Assembly (NCBI GenBank): GCA_963995525.1
Contig: OZ023208.1
Location: 20,910,295 to 20,974,294 of the forward strand
Source: Escarpia spicata
Taxonomy: Eukaryota; Annelida; Polychaeta; Sabellida; Siboglinidae
Length of the DNA: 64,000 nucleotides
Reading direction: 5' to 3'
This document shows, in pieces, positions 34,799 through 44,776 of the stretch. The position numbers and the translations under genes were made by a program. Position 1 is the first letter of the stretch. Each line of letters opens with the position of its first letter. A model generated the notes under the pieces. The model saw nothing but the letters and a program-made list of their open reading frames with translations. It was not told the DNA's origin and did no database searches.

Positions 34799-35590
34799 TC
34801 ACCAGCTGCAACCCATTGGTAGACATTTATCAAAATAATAGTTACTTTGCCAAGTCATGCCGAGGAGTCTGTGATCGGCAGGGTGAATAGGGATAATACG
34901 AAATGCTTCTTGAATGTCTGCTTTAGCAACAAGGCAGCCTTGTCCAATCTCTCGGATTATCATGACACAGTCATCTAGCAATTCATAATGTACTTTTGAG
35001 TGTATTTTTGCTATGTGGGAATTGACACTGTTCCCTTTAGGAAAACTTAAGTCATGAATTAGTCGAAATTGGCCTGGTGCCTTCTTGTCTACCACACCGA
35101 GAGGCGACAGCACTACACCTACTGGTGAAGGAGTTGAGAAAGGACCTGCTATTCTGCCCGCTGCTACTTCTTGTGCTAGTTTAGTGGTGACAAACTGGTG
35201 GTGCTTTATGGCTGAAGGATGATTGACATGCTGATTATTCGGCGTACTGCATGTGATGGTTGATGGGATGCGAAAACCGAAGGAAAACCCATGGATTAAT
35301 CGGTTACGCTTAACCCTTTCGTACCCGACTAGGTACGTTGCCAGCCTGTGGGGTAGGACTGGAGTTGGGAGGCTTCTGGGAAGATCTCTTGACAGAATAA
35401 CAGTTGATTTTGGCGTGTCCTTTTCTGCCACAGACACTGCAGGCATGCCGGTAGCGGCAATGCCTGTTGGCACATTTGCCATTACTGTTCCAAGCGAAGC
35501 ATATACCCGAGTCTGCCGGTCCTGGTTGCCGGCGGTTCTGGCAAAAAGGCCGGTGCGAACGGGGTGCAGCCAGTGGGGATGTGTCACCAT
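34799..35590 (-). pseudogene. Ngaro reverse transcriptase, truncated
   Basis: The frame overlaps the end of Gag by about 280 bases in the +1 frame, suggesting frameshifted expression or a separate start. RT motifs run from the fingers (QFRLIHDLSFPKGNSVNSHI, about 35070-35011) through motif A (KADIQEAFRIIP) to LPMGCSW, where a stop occurs. The following catalytic YxDD, thumb, RNase H and tyrosine recombinase are absent. The motif wording is that of DIRS-like RTs. The fragment cannot be active. Confidence 0.85.
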
Positions 35591-36431
35591 GGACGGCGTC
35601 CATGGCTAAATCCCAGTTCGTGGTCTGCCACGGCAATGACGGCAACAAAGCATGGACACGCCGAAACTTCTCATCGTAGGTGCGCCATGCCATCCCACCG
35701 TGGCGTTTCTGCATGTCCATGATTCGCATCATGTATGTCAACATTGCTGGTGCTTCTGCAGGGTAGCGTTCTACGTACACACTGGCATACGTACAGAATG
35801 CACGCAGCCAGTGTGCAATGGTGGTGATTGGTGTCACCCTGCCTGGCGTCATATGTGGATGTGGCAGCTGACTGAGCGGGTCGACGGACCAGGACACTGT
35901 TGGCTCAGAAGCTGTTGCCAACGATCCCAGCTCGATGAACTGGTGGGCCCAGATCATCGCTTTGATCTTGGGGTCCAACGTAGCCCCCAAAATCAAAAAG
36001 GGAGTCATGGCTGACTCACCTTGTCTAGGCCCGAACTGGGTCGTTCCTGTCAGTTGTTGGAGAGTGCTGGCCAGCATAGCTTGAAAGTCTGTGTCCTGGC
36101 CCCCATTAGCAGATGTCCCTGGCTGTTGCATAGGTGCAGGGGTGGACGTCTCGGTAGTTGGCATCATCCTGTCAAAATGTGTCAGTGGTGTCGCTGTCGA
36201 AACTGAGGGGGGACGGTTGTCGTTGCCGCGAGTCTCAGTCAGATGTGCTTGCGCTTCCCGCAATTGTCGCTGCAGATCGAGAATGGTGGTGCGCAACGAG
36301 GCAAGATCAGTGTCACAGTCCGAGCTGTCCGACAAGTCATCTGCCAATCTCGCAGGCATCCGAATTGGCCTTGTGGAGTGTCTGCTTGCAGGTGGAGGGC
36401 CGCCCTTCCTCCCATGTTTTACCTTAGGCAT
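35310..36431 (-). CDS. Ngaro Gag-like protein with Cys/His fingers
   Basis: Open frame of 373 residues, first ATG MPKVKHGRKGG. A basic N-terminus (1-30) and an Asp/Ser-rich stretch precede a short coiled-coil-like region (about 43-65, LRTTILDLQRQLREAQAHL) and a low-complexity Pro/Thr region. A globular central part follows (about 130-290). The C-terminal zinc fingers have Cys residues in CFAWNSNGKCANRHC and CSVCGRKGHAKINC (about 318-350). This layout is typical of DIRS/Ngaro Gag, which packages element RNA. No internal stops, so this ORF is intact although the element is not. Confidence 0.85.
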   Translation of the reverse strand: MPKVKHGRKGGPPPASRHSTRPIRMPARLADDLSDSSDCDTDLASLRTTILDLQRQLREAQAHLTETRGNDNRPPSVSTATPLTHFDRMMPTTETSTPAPMQQPGTSANGGQDTDFQAMLASTLQQLTGTTQFGPRQGESAMTPFLILGATLDPKIKAMIWAHQFIELGSLATASEPTVSWSVDPLSQLPHPHMTPGRVTPITTIAHWLRAFCTYASVYVERYPAEAPAMLTYMMRIMDMQKRHGGMAWRTYDEKFRRVHALLPSLPWQTTNWDLAMDAVHGDTSPLAAPRSHRPFCQNRRQPGPADSGICFAWNSNGKCANRHCRYRHACSVCGRKGHAKINCYSVKRSSQKPPNSSPTPQAGNVPSRVRKG

Positions 36432-36734
36432 TGCTGAAAAGGGAAAACACAGCAGGGCAGTTTTCCGTGCATATGGGTTAACATGTTCCCTGAATAGAGA
36501 AAGGCATATTGCTGTGGTGCCGGCCTATTGGCAGGTAATATATGCTTGTAACCAGGCCGCAATCGCGTAAAAAAAATTAATTCGCAAAGTGAATCCGGTT
36601 ATTAAGATCTGCTGGTAGGTATGTGTTGATGACAGCGCACCTACAAAAGTGACCTTAAAATCACATTAACATTTGTAGGTCCCACTTAAGTGCAACCTGA
36701 CCGCAATTAACACACTCCAATATGTGTTACACAG

Positions 36735-37110
36735 CAAAGCCTGTTCGCGTAGCACTGAACAATATGGGTGGAAGTAAACGCAAGCCCAACAATACCGGTG
36801 TGGTACACAACCTTGCCTGCTTACACAACAGAAGGTTAAAACATGGGTGTGTAAACTCATCATCACCCTGGGCCGACCACCTTGCAAGCCCTACACAAAT
36901 GTGTAGTCTACAACATGGCCTGTTCGTGCAACCAGGCTCATAGCATACATGGGTGGGGAAACACATCATCACCCTGGGCCGACCACATTGCAAGCCCAAC
37001 AATATAGACGTGGTCTAAAATGTGGCCTGTTCAAGCAACAAGGCTCAACAACATGGGTGTGGAAACACAACATCACCCTGTCCTGACCACCTACAATCCC
37101 CACAAATAAA
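36735..37110. repeat. Tandem repeat (~115-bp units, about 3 copies) in the Ngaro element
   Basis: Units contain catgggtgtggaaacacatc, atcaccctgggccgaccac, ttgcaagcccaacaata and ggcctgttcgtgcaaccagg. They recur near 36735-36840, 36840-36945 and 36945-37050, with a partial fourth. The repeat lies between the SGNH hydrolase and Gag ORFs, i.e. upstream of Gag in element orientation. Confidence 0.75.
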
Positions 37111-37656
37111 TGTATGATTAGTGCATGGAAAGGAAGAGTGGCCTGTCACCCTCACTCTACAAACACAGTAGTTACTAGTGCGGTCAGCATAACAGCACAG
37201 CCTGGAGAAAAATTAGAAGGAAGCAAATTATTATGCACGCTAAACTCCAAGCTAAAGTCATGGCCACATTCATATGTATGCATTTTGTAGGATGCACATC
37301 AATGTAAAGTGCACATCTGCTAGCTCAAAGTCAAGCACAATCATTTTAGTGTATATAAATATGTAGTCATGATGAGTGTCGGCCAGCCTGAATACCTGGT
37401 CCTGAAAGAATGACATGGTTAAACATAACCTCCATGGAGTGTAAGTTACCAGGTACGTCAATCAAACCAGCCAGGTATATAATAGGAAAATCCTGAAAGA
37501 AAAAGTGTAGAATGTGGATTGTGAGGCAGCATAATGAATCCAAAGTTCATCACTCATCAGCATCTCGCCTATCAAACAACAACATGTAGGAAAACATAAG
37601 ATAAAGATACTGCATGGAATGACACTGCAAATGCAACAACTGTTGGCTTGAAGAAT

Positions 37657-38286
37657 CTAAGTATATGGAGCAAGTTCTCCAACAATATTGGGTGATGAAT
37701 ATTTAATTACAGCTCGACGCAGAGACCTGTAATACTTGGTCAAACCAAGTTCATTCAAATGCACGCCATCTGCCATAAGAAATTGTTGCCAGTTGTCCAC
37801 AAGACCCTGGTGATGGTGGAACTGAATGATGCGTGAATTCCGGGGGCCGGCTGCATCAATTCTTTCTTTCAGTAACATATTGTACAATACAATACGTTCG
37901 TTAAAATCTACTGGGCAGGGGTACTCGCCTGTCGGTAATCTGCGAAGAATTTCCAAAATTACCACCTGTTTGACATGGTATTGGGATACCAAGATATGAG
38001 CAGCGCCCAATACCCGCCCTATCAGACGTTCGATCGAGTAACCTGACGCCAAGTCAATAGTCCCAATATCAAGGAAAACAACATGAGGGCACATGCGGCC
38101 AACCAAATGCGTCTTATGTTCCAGGTGGGCAGTTGTCATTCCTCGCTGCCCTACACAGGAGACCAAATGGCCGTCAGGGCAAAGTCCAAAATTGCGAGTT
38201 TCCTCCCTGTTCATAAACAGCTGTAATCTACGAACGAAACTGTGGCCATAGATCACCACATTAACAGGGTAACATCCAGCGTTCAT
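37657..38286 (-). CDS. SGNH/GDSL-type hydrolase of the Ngaro element
   Basis: From Met at 38286 (MNAGCYPVNVVIYGHSF) the frame encodes 209 residues. An upstream in-frame start at 38343 would add a Phe run from a homopolymer and is less likely. Block I has the nucleophile in GHSFVRRL. A middle block DIGTIDL sits where the family has GxND, with the Asn replaced by Ile. The last block DGVHLNELG supplies the Asp-x-x-His pair. SGNH hydrolases are esterases or lipases, and hydrolase ORFs are known in Ngaro elements and some CR1 LINEs. Its role in retrotransposition is unknown. No internal stop. Here it precedes Gag in the element's orientation. Confidence 0.8.
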   Translation of the reverse strand: MNAGCYPVNVVIYGHSFVRRLQLFMNREETRNFGLCPDGHLVSCVGQRGMTTAHLEHKTHLVGRMCPHVVFLDIGTIDLASGYSIERLIGRVLGAAHILVSQYHVKQVVILEILRRLPTGEYPCPVDFNERIVLYNMLLKERIDAAGPRNSRIIQFHHHQGLVDNWQQFLMADGVHLNELGLTKYYRSLRRAVIKYSSPNIVGELAPYT

Positions 38287-38710
38287 GCTGAATGGTAAAA
38301 AAAAAAAAAAAACATCATACCAAGCCGAAGGCCAACAGGTCAATAGCTAAATGAAATGTGCAGAAGATACACAGTTAGCAAATTAAAGACTGAAAAGGCA
38401 AGAAATAAAAGTAACACAACAAAGTAAACCAATGATACAGTAATTGGTCCGCTGGACAAACTATTGACAGTGTACTAGCAAACGAATGTAAACAAACGGC
38501 GAAAAACGAGGTACTTTAAAATCACCAGATGGCGATACGTGTTCAAGAATACTTAGGAAATCCGCTAGATGGCGATACTGAATCCAAAAATCGCGTTAGA
38601 AGTTAACGTAGTCGTAAACAACCGTATACAATCGCACAGTCGCCAACTAGCCCAAATGAATTTAGCAAACGTACAAAATAGTAATTATTTGCACACAAGG
38701 TAATATCAAA

Positions 38711-38872
38711 ATGCAGGCATTCCAACAACCGACAAATTATGAACTGGTTGTAAACATGCAATCGGTTATTAATCGCATGATTGACGACGTAATGGCGTTG
38801 CAAACTACAAGACGCAGTACAGTACGTTCGCCTGTAACAGTGTATGTGGGCGAATACCGCCTAAAACGCTGA
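38711..38872 (+). CDS. Small antisense ORF in the Ngaro leader (53 codons)
   Basis: ATG at 38711 opens a 53-codon frame (MQAFQQPTNYELVVNMQSVI, then a basic C-terminus ending VGEYRLKR). It looks helical and is opposite in direction to the other element ORFs. No family recognised; it could be chance. Confidence 0.2.
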   Translation: MQAFQQPTNYELVVNMQSVINRMIDDVMALQTTRRSTVRSPVTVYVGEYRLKR

Positions 38873-39138
38873 ATAATTGCGTTACAGCCTAAATTCAAGT
38901 TAAGACTGATGACTCACCGTCTAAAATCGAGCACCCAACGTCACACCCGTTTTCGTGGCCGAAGACAGCGTCGCGCAAACGAGACAAAGCCAAAGGACTG
39001 CGAGAAGAGCGCCGCGGTCGCTTGCAGATGTCTGTCGGCGAAAACAAATCGCCAAGCAAGGTCGCCAAGCGCCAATGTCGTTCGGCTGTTGTATATGCTT
39101 ACAAAAATCAAGAGAAAATGCCAGCGTGAAATGAATAA

Positions 39139-39466
39139 ACAACAGAAAACGGGCAGCAGAGAGCAAACAAACTTTCTCTGTGACAGAGGAATTTAGACTG
39201 AGTTTCCCCAGTTGAGATACTGGGCAATGATTGGCTGCTGCCTGGTCACTGCCTGGTTACCAGAGTGGGATATTCCCTTATTAGGATATAGGCTCTCTGC
39301 GACCTGACTGCGACCCCCTCTGTTGTATTCCCCAAGGGATAGCTGTATCCAGCTTAGCACAGAGGCAACATCAATGGTGACATTGTCCAGATGTGTCTGG
39401 CCAATGTTTATGTCTCAGTGCTGTGAGTAAAATGTATTTAATTCATGCTGGATTAAACACTTATTT
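39139..39466 (-). repeat. Ngaro split direct repeat A1 (5' end of the element)
   Basis: A 328-base copy of A2. Read on the minus strand, this is the element's 5' end and likely holds its promoter. Confidence 0.93.
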
Positions 39467-42047
39467 CAAAATGTTTGGAAAGGTAAGATACCTAATATGA
39501 ATGCCAATATAGCAGTCCTACTTGAAAGAAAAACACAACATAGGCTCTGATTGTGTTAACATTTTCATTTGGTTTCGTGACCGAAGGTTCAGATATGTTA
39601 ACATTTTAGTTTGGTTTATTGACCGAAGTTGTACAATAGGTCAATGCAATACTTACACACATGGCGCATTACATAATTTTGTTTATGTCACAACAATCCC
39701 ATGCAGTTCATTTCCAAATTAAGCAACATTACTTTGTCAAAAAATTAACCGCCTTCCTAAAACACAATCGGTTATATATCTACTAATTACAAGGCTGCGT
39801 CTTCAAATTTGGTATCGTCAGGCTAGATATAGTACGTTACATATTCGTAGTAATTATTCATGTCAATATTATCAACATAACTGAATGTAAAGCAGATATT
39901 ACGCCTCCAGATAATAAATTTTAGTTTGGTTTCGTGACCGAAAGTGAACAATATTGGTGAACAATATTTCATATCATTACTTATAATCGTGGCGCATGAC
40001 AATTGTTTTTTTAATCTTTAAATGATCCCTGTTCATTTCCAAATAAAATAATGTTACATTGTCTGACAAACAAGGTAATATACTGCATGCAAAACCAAAA
40101 CGTTTACTCTACCCCCTTATTTTGCATAACCGCTAAACCTCGAACACATTTGGCTAACATTACAGATCTACTAATTACAGGACTACATAGATAACTTTGT
40201 TATTAAAATGTTTAGAATAGTACGTTGCGTAGTTGTAGTAAACACTTTTTTAAATATTATAAACGGACTTAAAGGAAAGCACACACTAGGCCAACAACAT
40301 ATGCTAACATTATAGTTGGATTTCGTGACAGAAGGTGAACAATACAGTACTTCAAAATCATTACTTACATCCATGGGACACGGCACTTTTATTTTTAATT
40401 TTTATTTAAGAATCAAGCTATTCATACGTCAAATAACATGGCACTGTGCGCTTCATAATCGCACAGAATATTAAATATGTGTAGCATCTATGTGCCACAC
40501 AATTTATAAGAGGTTGATCTCACATGTAACCAATCTAATCTGACTCAACGGCTGAGGGGCCAATTATGGTGAAACCAAAGGCATTATTTAGAAAGTGTGA
40601 GTTGTCACACCTGGAAGCGATGCGAAATTGTTCCCTGGTCCAGATGTTCATTTACGTAAATCATTCCGTGAAAGGACAATGTAATTGTACAGTACCACAT
40701 GTTGATGCAACTTGTCAATTATGCAGGGCTTGCATTGTTATCTTAAGCAACATATTCACATTCTTTGATGCTTTTTATTCCTTCTCAGGTGTAAATTGCA
40801 GCACAACTTAATCCAGAACTTAGGACAATAACAGCTACTGTATCACAACGACGCACGCTTTGGTGTTGTCCATGATATATCTTAACTCACACTGGAAGGA
40901 ACATACCAGTATGTTAAACATTAAGTAGATGTGACACGCAGGTGGGTAGGCTTGTAAAAGTAAAACTGGAAAACAATCCAGAAACATGCATTTAGTTCGA
41001 TTGGATAATCATATACGTGAAGCATATCTTTTTGAAGCCAAATATAGAACAACTAGGGAATCTCGCTCGCAGAGCCTACCTACGGCGTGAAAAATAAAGT
41101 GTAGTATTAGTATTTTGGTTTTGCAAGCAATATATTACATTGTTATTTATTACCAATACTGTTATTTTATTTGGAAATGAAGAGGGTTTATTTTAAGAAA
41201 AAAATCTATCAGCGAGATATCAAAATGAGATATGTAGTTCTGTAATTAGAAAACGTATAACCAATTGTGTTTGAGGAAGGCGGTTCTGAAAGGTAAGGGG
41301 TAGTGTTAGTATTTTGGTTGTATATGCAATATATTACATCCTTTGTCAAACAATTTACTGTTGTTTTATTTTGAAATGAAATGGGATTGTTGTGAGGTAA
41401 ATAAATAATTGTTAAACACCAGATGAGTTGATGCCAACATCAGCTATGACTGTAGCTCAGTAATTAGTAGCTATAATAGTCGATTGTTTTTGCGGAAGGT
41501 GGTTATGAAAAATAATGGGTAGGGATAGAGTTTTGTGTTTGTATGCAATCTTTTAAAATCTTTTTCTGACAAAATAACGATATTTTATTTGGAAATAAAC
41601 TGGGATTACTGTACGAAAAAAAATAGTTGTCATGCGCCACGTGTGTATATAATGTATTGAACTATTTTACACCTTGGATCATTAAACCAAACTAAAATGT
41701 TAACATATCTGAGCCTATTTTGTGCTATTCGCTCAAGTAGGTCTACAATATTTACTTCTACATTAACCACAAATACATATATTATAATTCAAAATATTTT
41801 GATACCACCACTACCTACGTATCTCGGCTATTAGCAGACTTATAGCTTGTGTTTGAGTACGGTGGTTATGAAAACTCAGGGGGTAGGTTAGGTGTTTTGG
41901 TTTTGTATGCAACATATGCGTAGTAACAAATCACAATAGAACGTGTCATCCGGGCTTTTTGTGACTGGTAGAGGTCACAGATAACTCCTGGCACGGTGAC
42001 AGCTTGTAACATTTAGGTACCCCTAACGTTTTTGAGATTTTGGGCCT

Positions 42048-42731
42048 GTACCATCACAAACGGTGCAACAGCAGGCGGCACCAATGGGCGCTGCAGAAGC
42101 GCAACCACTAGAGCCGTTTAAGTGATATTTATCAATGCCTCTGGCAACCACGTTGTGCCGTGTTGTTTATGTTTTTTTTGTCGACTGGCTAATTTGTTGT
42201 TGTTTAAAATTTGGATATTTTGGAAGTTTTACACATATTACGTAAGAGTAGACATTAGATTTACTGTGTAGTGTTCGGGTGCAACAGTATTTATAGCAAG
42301 TAAAATGGTATGAGTTCATCGATTTCACAGTTGCACATAAAGAATCGTTCAAATGACAAATGGGCCCGATTCACCCAGAGAACCCGTATATAATGGAGTT
42401 CGAAACTCGTAGAATCTGCTCACACACGCAGCAACCAATTTTATGATGACGAGCTTACAAACAAGTTGAAGTTTGAAGCCTCGACATGTCATAGTATGCG
42501 TCGATAAGCTGTGAAGTGAAGAAAACTGCAATCCGAACTTACTAACAAAAACACCACCGAGCAGCAAGTTTCACGGTAGGGGCCTACAACGCATTTTAGA
42601 CACATCTTCTCTGCGAATAAGGTATCATGGAAATACCTACAATTTTGCATTTGTTCAATATCCAGGTACGTAAAAACTGCATGTCAATGTGATCAATGTG
42701 TTGATATTCTATCCGATAGGATCGTATCCGA
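42048..42731. other. No gene recognised
   Basis: Non-coding sequence between the right end of the long inverted-repeat element and the small minus-strand ORF. Nothing recognised. Confidence 0.45.
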
Positions 42732-42995
42732 TTAATCGTTATCGTCGTGTATCATCTCAAAGAAAGTGCTATTTAGTGAACGAGACAGGTGTAGTATTTC
42801 GGATGTAATAGACTTATTTATGATGAGGCTCTTAATGTTGTCTCTCGCACTGTCTGATCTCGCAAACGGATGTTCAACGATGTCTGCCAGCGCTGCCGTG
42901 TGTTCGAATACATCAACAACTTTTTGCTCGACTTGGTTCAGCCTCGTTTCGACGAACAGTCTGTGCTGGGTGACTGTGTGCAAAATGGCTGCCAT
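42732..42995 (-). CDS. Uncharacterised small protein, possibly helical
   Basis: ATG at 42995 (context ttattATGGCAGCC) opens 87 codons ending TAA. The sequence is rich in Glu, Val, Asn and Asp, with helical stretches (about 18-40: LNQVEQKVVDVFEHTAALAD, and 57-80). It contains no Cys. The upstream DNA is somewhat GC-richer. I recognise no family. It could be a complete small protein, one exon of a larger gene, or chance. Confidence 0.3.
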   Translation of the reverse strand: MAAILHTVTQHRLFVETRLNQVEQKVVDVFEHTAALADIVEHPFARSDSARDNIKSLIINKSITSEILHLSRSLNSTFFEMIHDDND

Positions 42996-43334
42996 AATAA
43001 AACCGCTTCGCTATGAACCAACCCTCACTCGACTCCGTTGCTCCGACTCATAATAACTGGTATTTGGGTGTCCGGATTGGTTTTGTCCATCGAGTTTTGC
43101 GTACGAATATCTTCGTGGGATTTGGATTTGTGTATCTACAGTTTGCCCCAAAACTCTCTTGGAGTTTTGCTCCCATTGGCATTGGTAGTCACCGCTAACT
43201 CAACTGCTAGAATATTTCACGTATACATATAGGGGTGTCAGTTAATTAACTTCCACATATATAACAGTTAATAATAATACAAACATTTTGATGTATTTTA
43301 ATAATGCACCTTTTAGAATAGGTGGAGAATCATC

Positions 43335-43540
43335 CATGGATACTGTGGGTGAATATTTATTTAATAATTATATCGGGAAAATTATTGTATATTTTTGCAA
43401 TGCTGAACCTGATGTTTGTTTTGGAGAATTCATGATTGTCTCTAGGGATGAATACATTTGTGCACGCCTTAGTAGCATGTTGATGGCGCTGGGTATTGTA
43501 TAAGAGTAGGTTTTGATTGAAATAATCAGGCAGCTGTTGC
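43335..43540 (-). mobile_element. LINE C-terminal fragment
   Basis: The minus strand reads LPDYFNQNLLLYNTQRHQHA followed by TKTNIRFSIAKIYNNFP-like wording, the usual last 60 residues of jockey/CR1-type LINE polyproteins. Strongly truncated, with no tail identified. Confidence 0.6.
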
Positions 43541-43869
43541 TGTTGATCAATTTGTAAATACATTTGAGTAGTTGAATTTTATAAATGTCACCAATCCATC
43601 AAAGATAAAATCGCTTACAAATTGGTGCACGTGTGCTGTGCGTTATGCACTCAGTCCAAATGTTCGTCCCGGCATCATAACATCGGATACTGAGAAGTAT
43701 TATATAACTGTTACCAATCTGAGGTTACGCTACGTGATGATATCGCTAGAAGGACACGTACTTGTGACCAACGTATGGTTAATGTTCCTTTAAATTACAC
43801 ATTCGAAACGAAGACAACATTAATAGGCATTTCCTTCTCTTTAATATCATAATAAATGTGGATGATATA

Positions 43870-44035
43870 TGTTGTATATTGATGTAACGGGTACTAGTTG
43901 TAAGTGTCCGTCCGTGTTTTGTACCGTTTCTGCAATACATACCAGAGGCACTCTGGGATACCGCCAACCTCATGTGTAGTTGATTACTATTCGTAATCTG
44001 TCTCCTTAAACATGCAAACTCCACAATACACAACA
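43870..44035 (+). repeat. 5' LTR of the small gypsy element
   Basis: 166 bases, differing from the 3' LTR at only a few positions (for example gtgtagttg against gtgttgttg, aatctgtc against aatatgtc, catgcaaac against catgtaaac). Confidence 0.93.
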
Positions 44036-44061
44036 GTGGCGAAGAGAAAACGAACATAAGC

Positions 44062-44776
44062 ATGTCGGGGAAGAGCGTCCGCTTCGAGCCGTATGTGGAA
44101 GAGAAGGAGAGGTTCGAAAACTACGTTGAACGGTTCGAGTTCTTCGTGATCAGTAACGGCGTATCCGCAGATGTCAGAAAGAGCATTTTCCTCCAAACGT
44201 TGGCGCTGAATGCTACGCGAAGTTGAAGACGCAACTGAAGCCGGAGACACCGGCAAATGCGGACTACGATGAGGTAATTCGTGCGGCGACCACGGTTTAC
44301 AAACAGCAACTAACAATCATAGGCTTGAGAAACAAATTCATGAACAGACAGCGTAGGCCTTCAGAAACAGTAGCGCAGTTTGCGCTGGCGTTGCGTGAGT
44401 TATCCGGTGAATGTGAATACCCACGTGATTATCAAGATGAGGCTCTGAGAGGCATGTTCGTAAAGGTCCTGAACTTGACGGCGGTACAAGCGAAGTTAAT
44501 GCGCGATCGCCGAGGAAATGGCCGTGAAGAGCTCAGCGGAATTCAATGAAACGCCCGAAGATACTCCACCTGCGACGGCAGCGGTGCATCACGTGACTAG
44601 TCGGGGATCACCAAGACAGAAGCAGACGATGGTACCGGCCGACCGAGAGTGCTTCCGATGCGACAGACACCACTCTGCTGCTAAATGCAAATTCATTGAT
44701 CAAAAATGTTACTTGTGTGGTAAAATTGGTCATGTAGCAAAATGTGCAAGTCAAAAGGCCGAAGGGAGATCAGTGT
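44062..44776 (+). pseudogene. Gag of the small gypsy element, frameshifted
   Basis: Starts MSGKSVRFEPYVEEKERFEN. A frameshift near 44215 moves to KTQLKPETPANADYDEV, and a stop and frame change near 44546 precede two zinc knuckles: CFRCDRHHSAAKC (44653-44691) and CYLCGKIGHVAKC (44709-44747). The domain order is that of a Ty3/gypsy Gag. The breaks make it inactive as read. Confidence 0.8.

Larger units (their letters stand above)
33101..39466 (-). mobile_element. Ngaro/PAT-type (DIRS order) retrotransposon with split direct repeats
   Basis: Read on the minus strand, the order is A1 (39466-39139), ORFs, B1 (34102-33790), A2 (33793-33466), B2 (33413-33101). A1 and A2 are 328-base copies; B1 and B2 are 313-base copies with one difference seen. 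This split-direct-repeat layout is diagnostic of PAT/Ngaro elements, which integrate by a tyrosine recombinase and make no target duplication; none is seen. The ORFs are an SGNH hydrolase, a Gag with Cys/His fingers and a truncated reverse transcriptase. RNase H and tyrosine recombinase are not found, so this copy is internally deleted. It is inserted in the long inverted-repeat element. Confidence 0.9.
32318..42047. mobile_element. Long inverted-repeat (foldback-like) element, split by a Ngaro insertion
   Basis: The left end (about 32318-32435: gtacccaaatgttacaagct, gtcatccatgtcagg, ccggatgacac) matches the right end (about 41950-42047) in reverse complement. The inner arms (32480-33100 plus 39480-40430 on the left; 41090-41940 on the right, inverted) carry irregular subrepeats of roughly 190-400 bases with shared strings such as tatatctactaatta, ttagtttggtttcgtgaccg and gcgcatgacaa. 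Without the Ngaro insertion the element is about 3.4 kb. The centre (40430-41090) has no recognised gene. The exact ends and target duplication are not resolved, and the superfamily is unknown. Confidence 0.7.

Noticed and set aside
35253..36570. Several plus-strand frames over the Ngaro Gag
   Set aside because: Antisense shadows of the GC-rich Gag and RT frames, with no domain of their own.
36735..37110. CRISPR-like array
   Set aside because: The units are long, diverged and contiguous, without unique spacers, and this is animal DNA.
38909..39196. Plus-strand 95-codon basic frame at the Ngaro 5' end
   Set aside because: It runs into the A1 repeat, and its basic composition looks like a by-product of the leader sequence.
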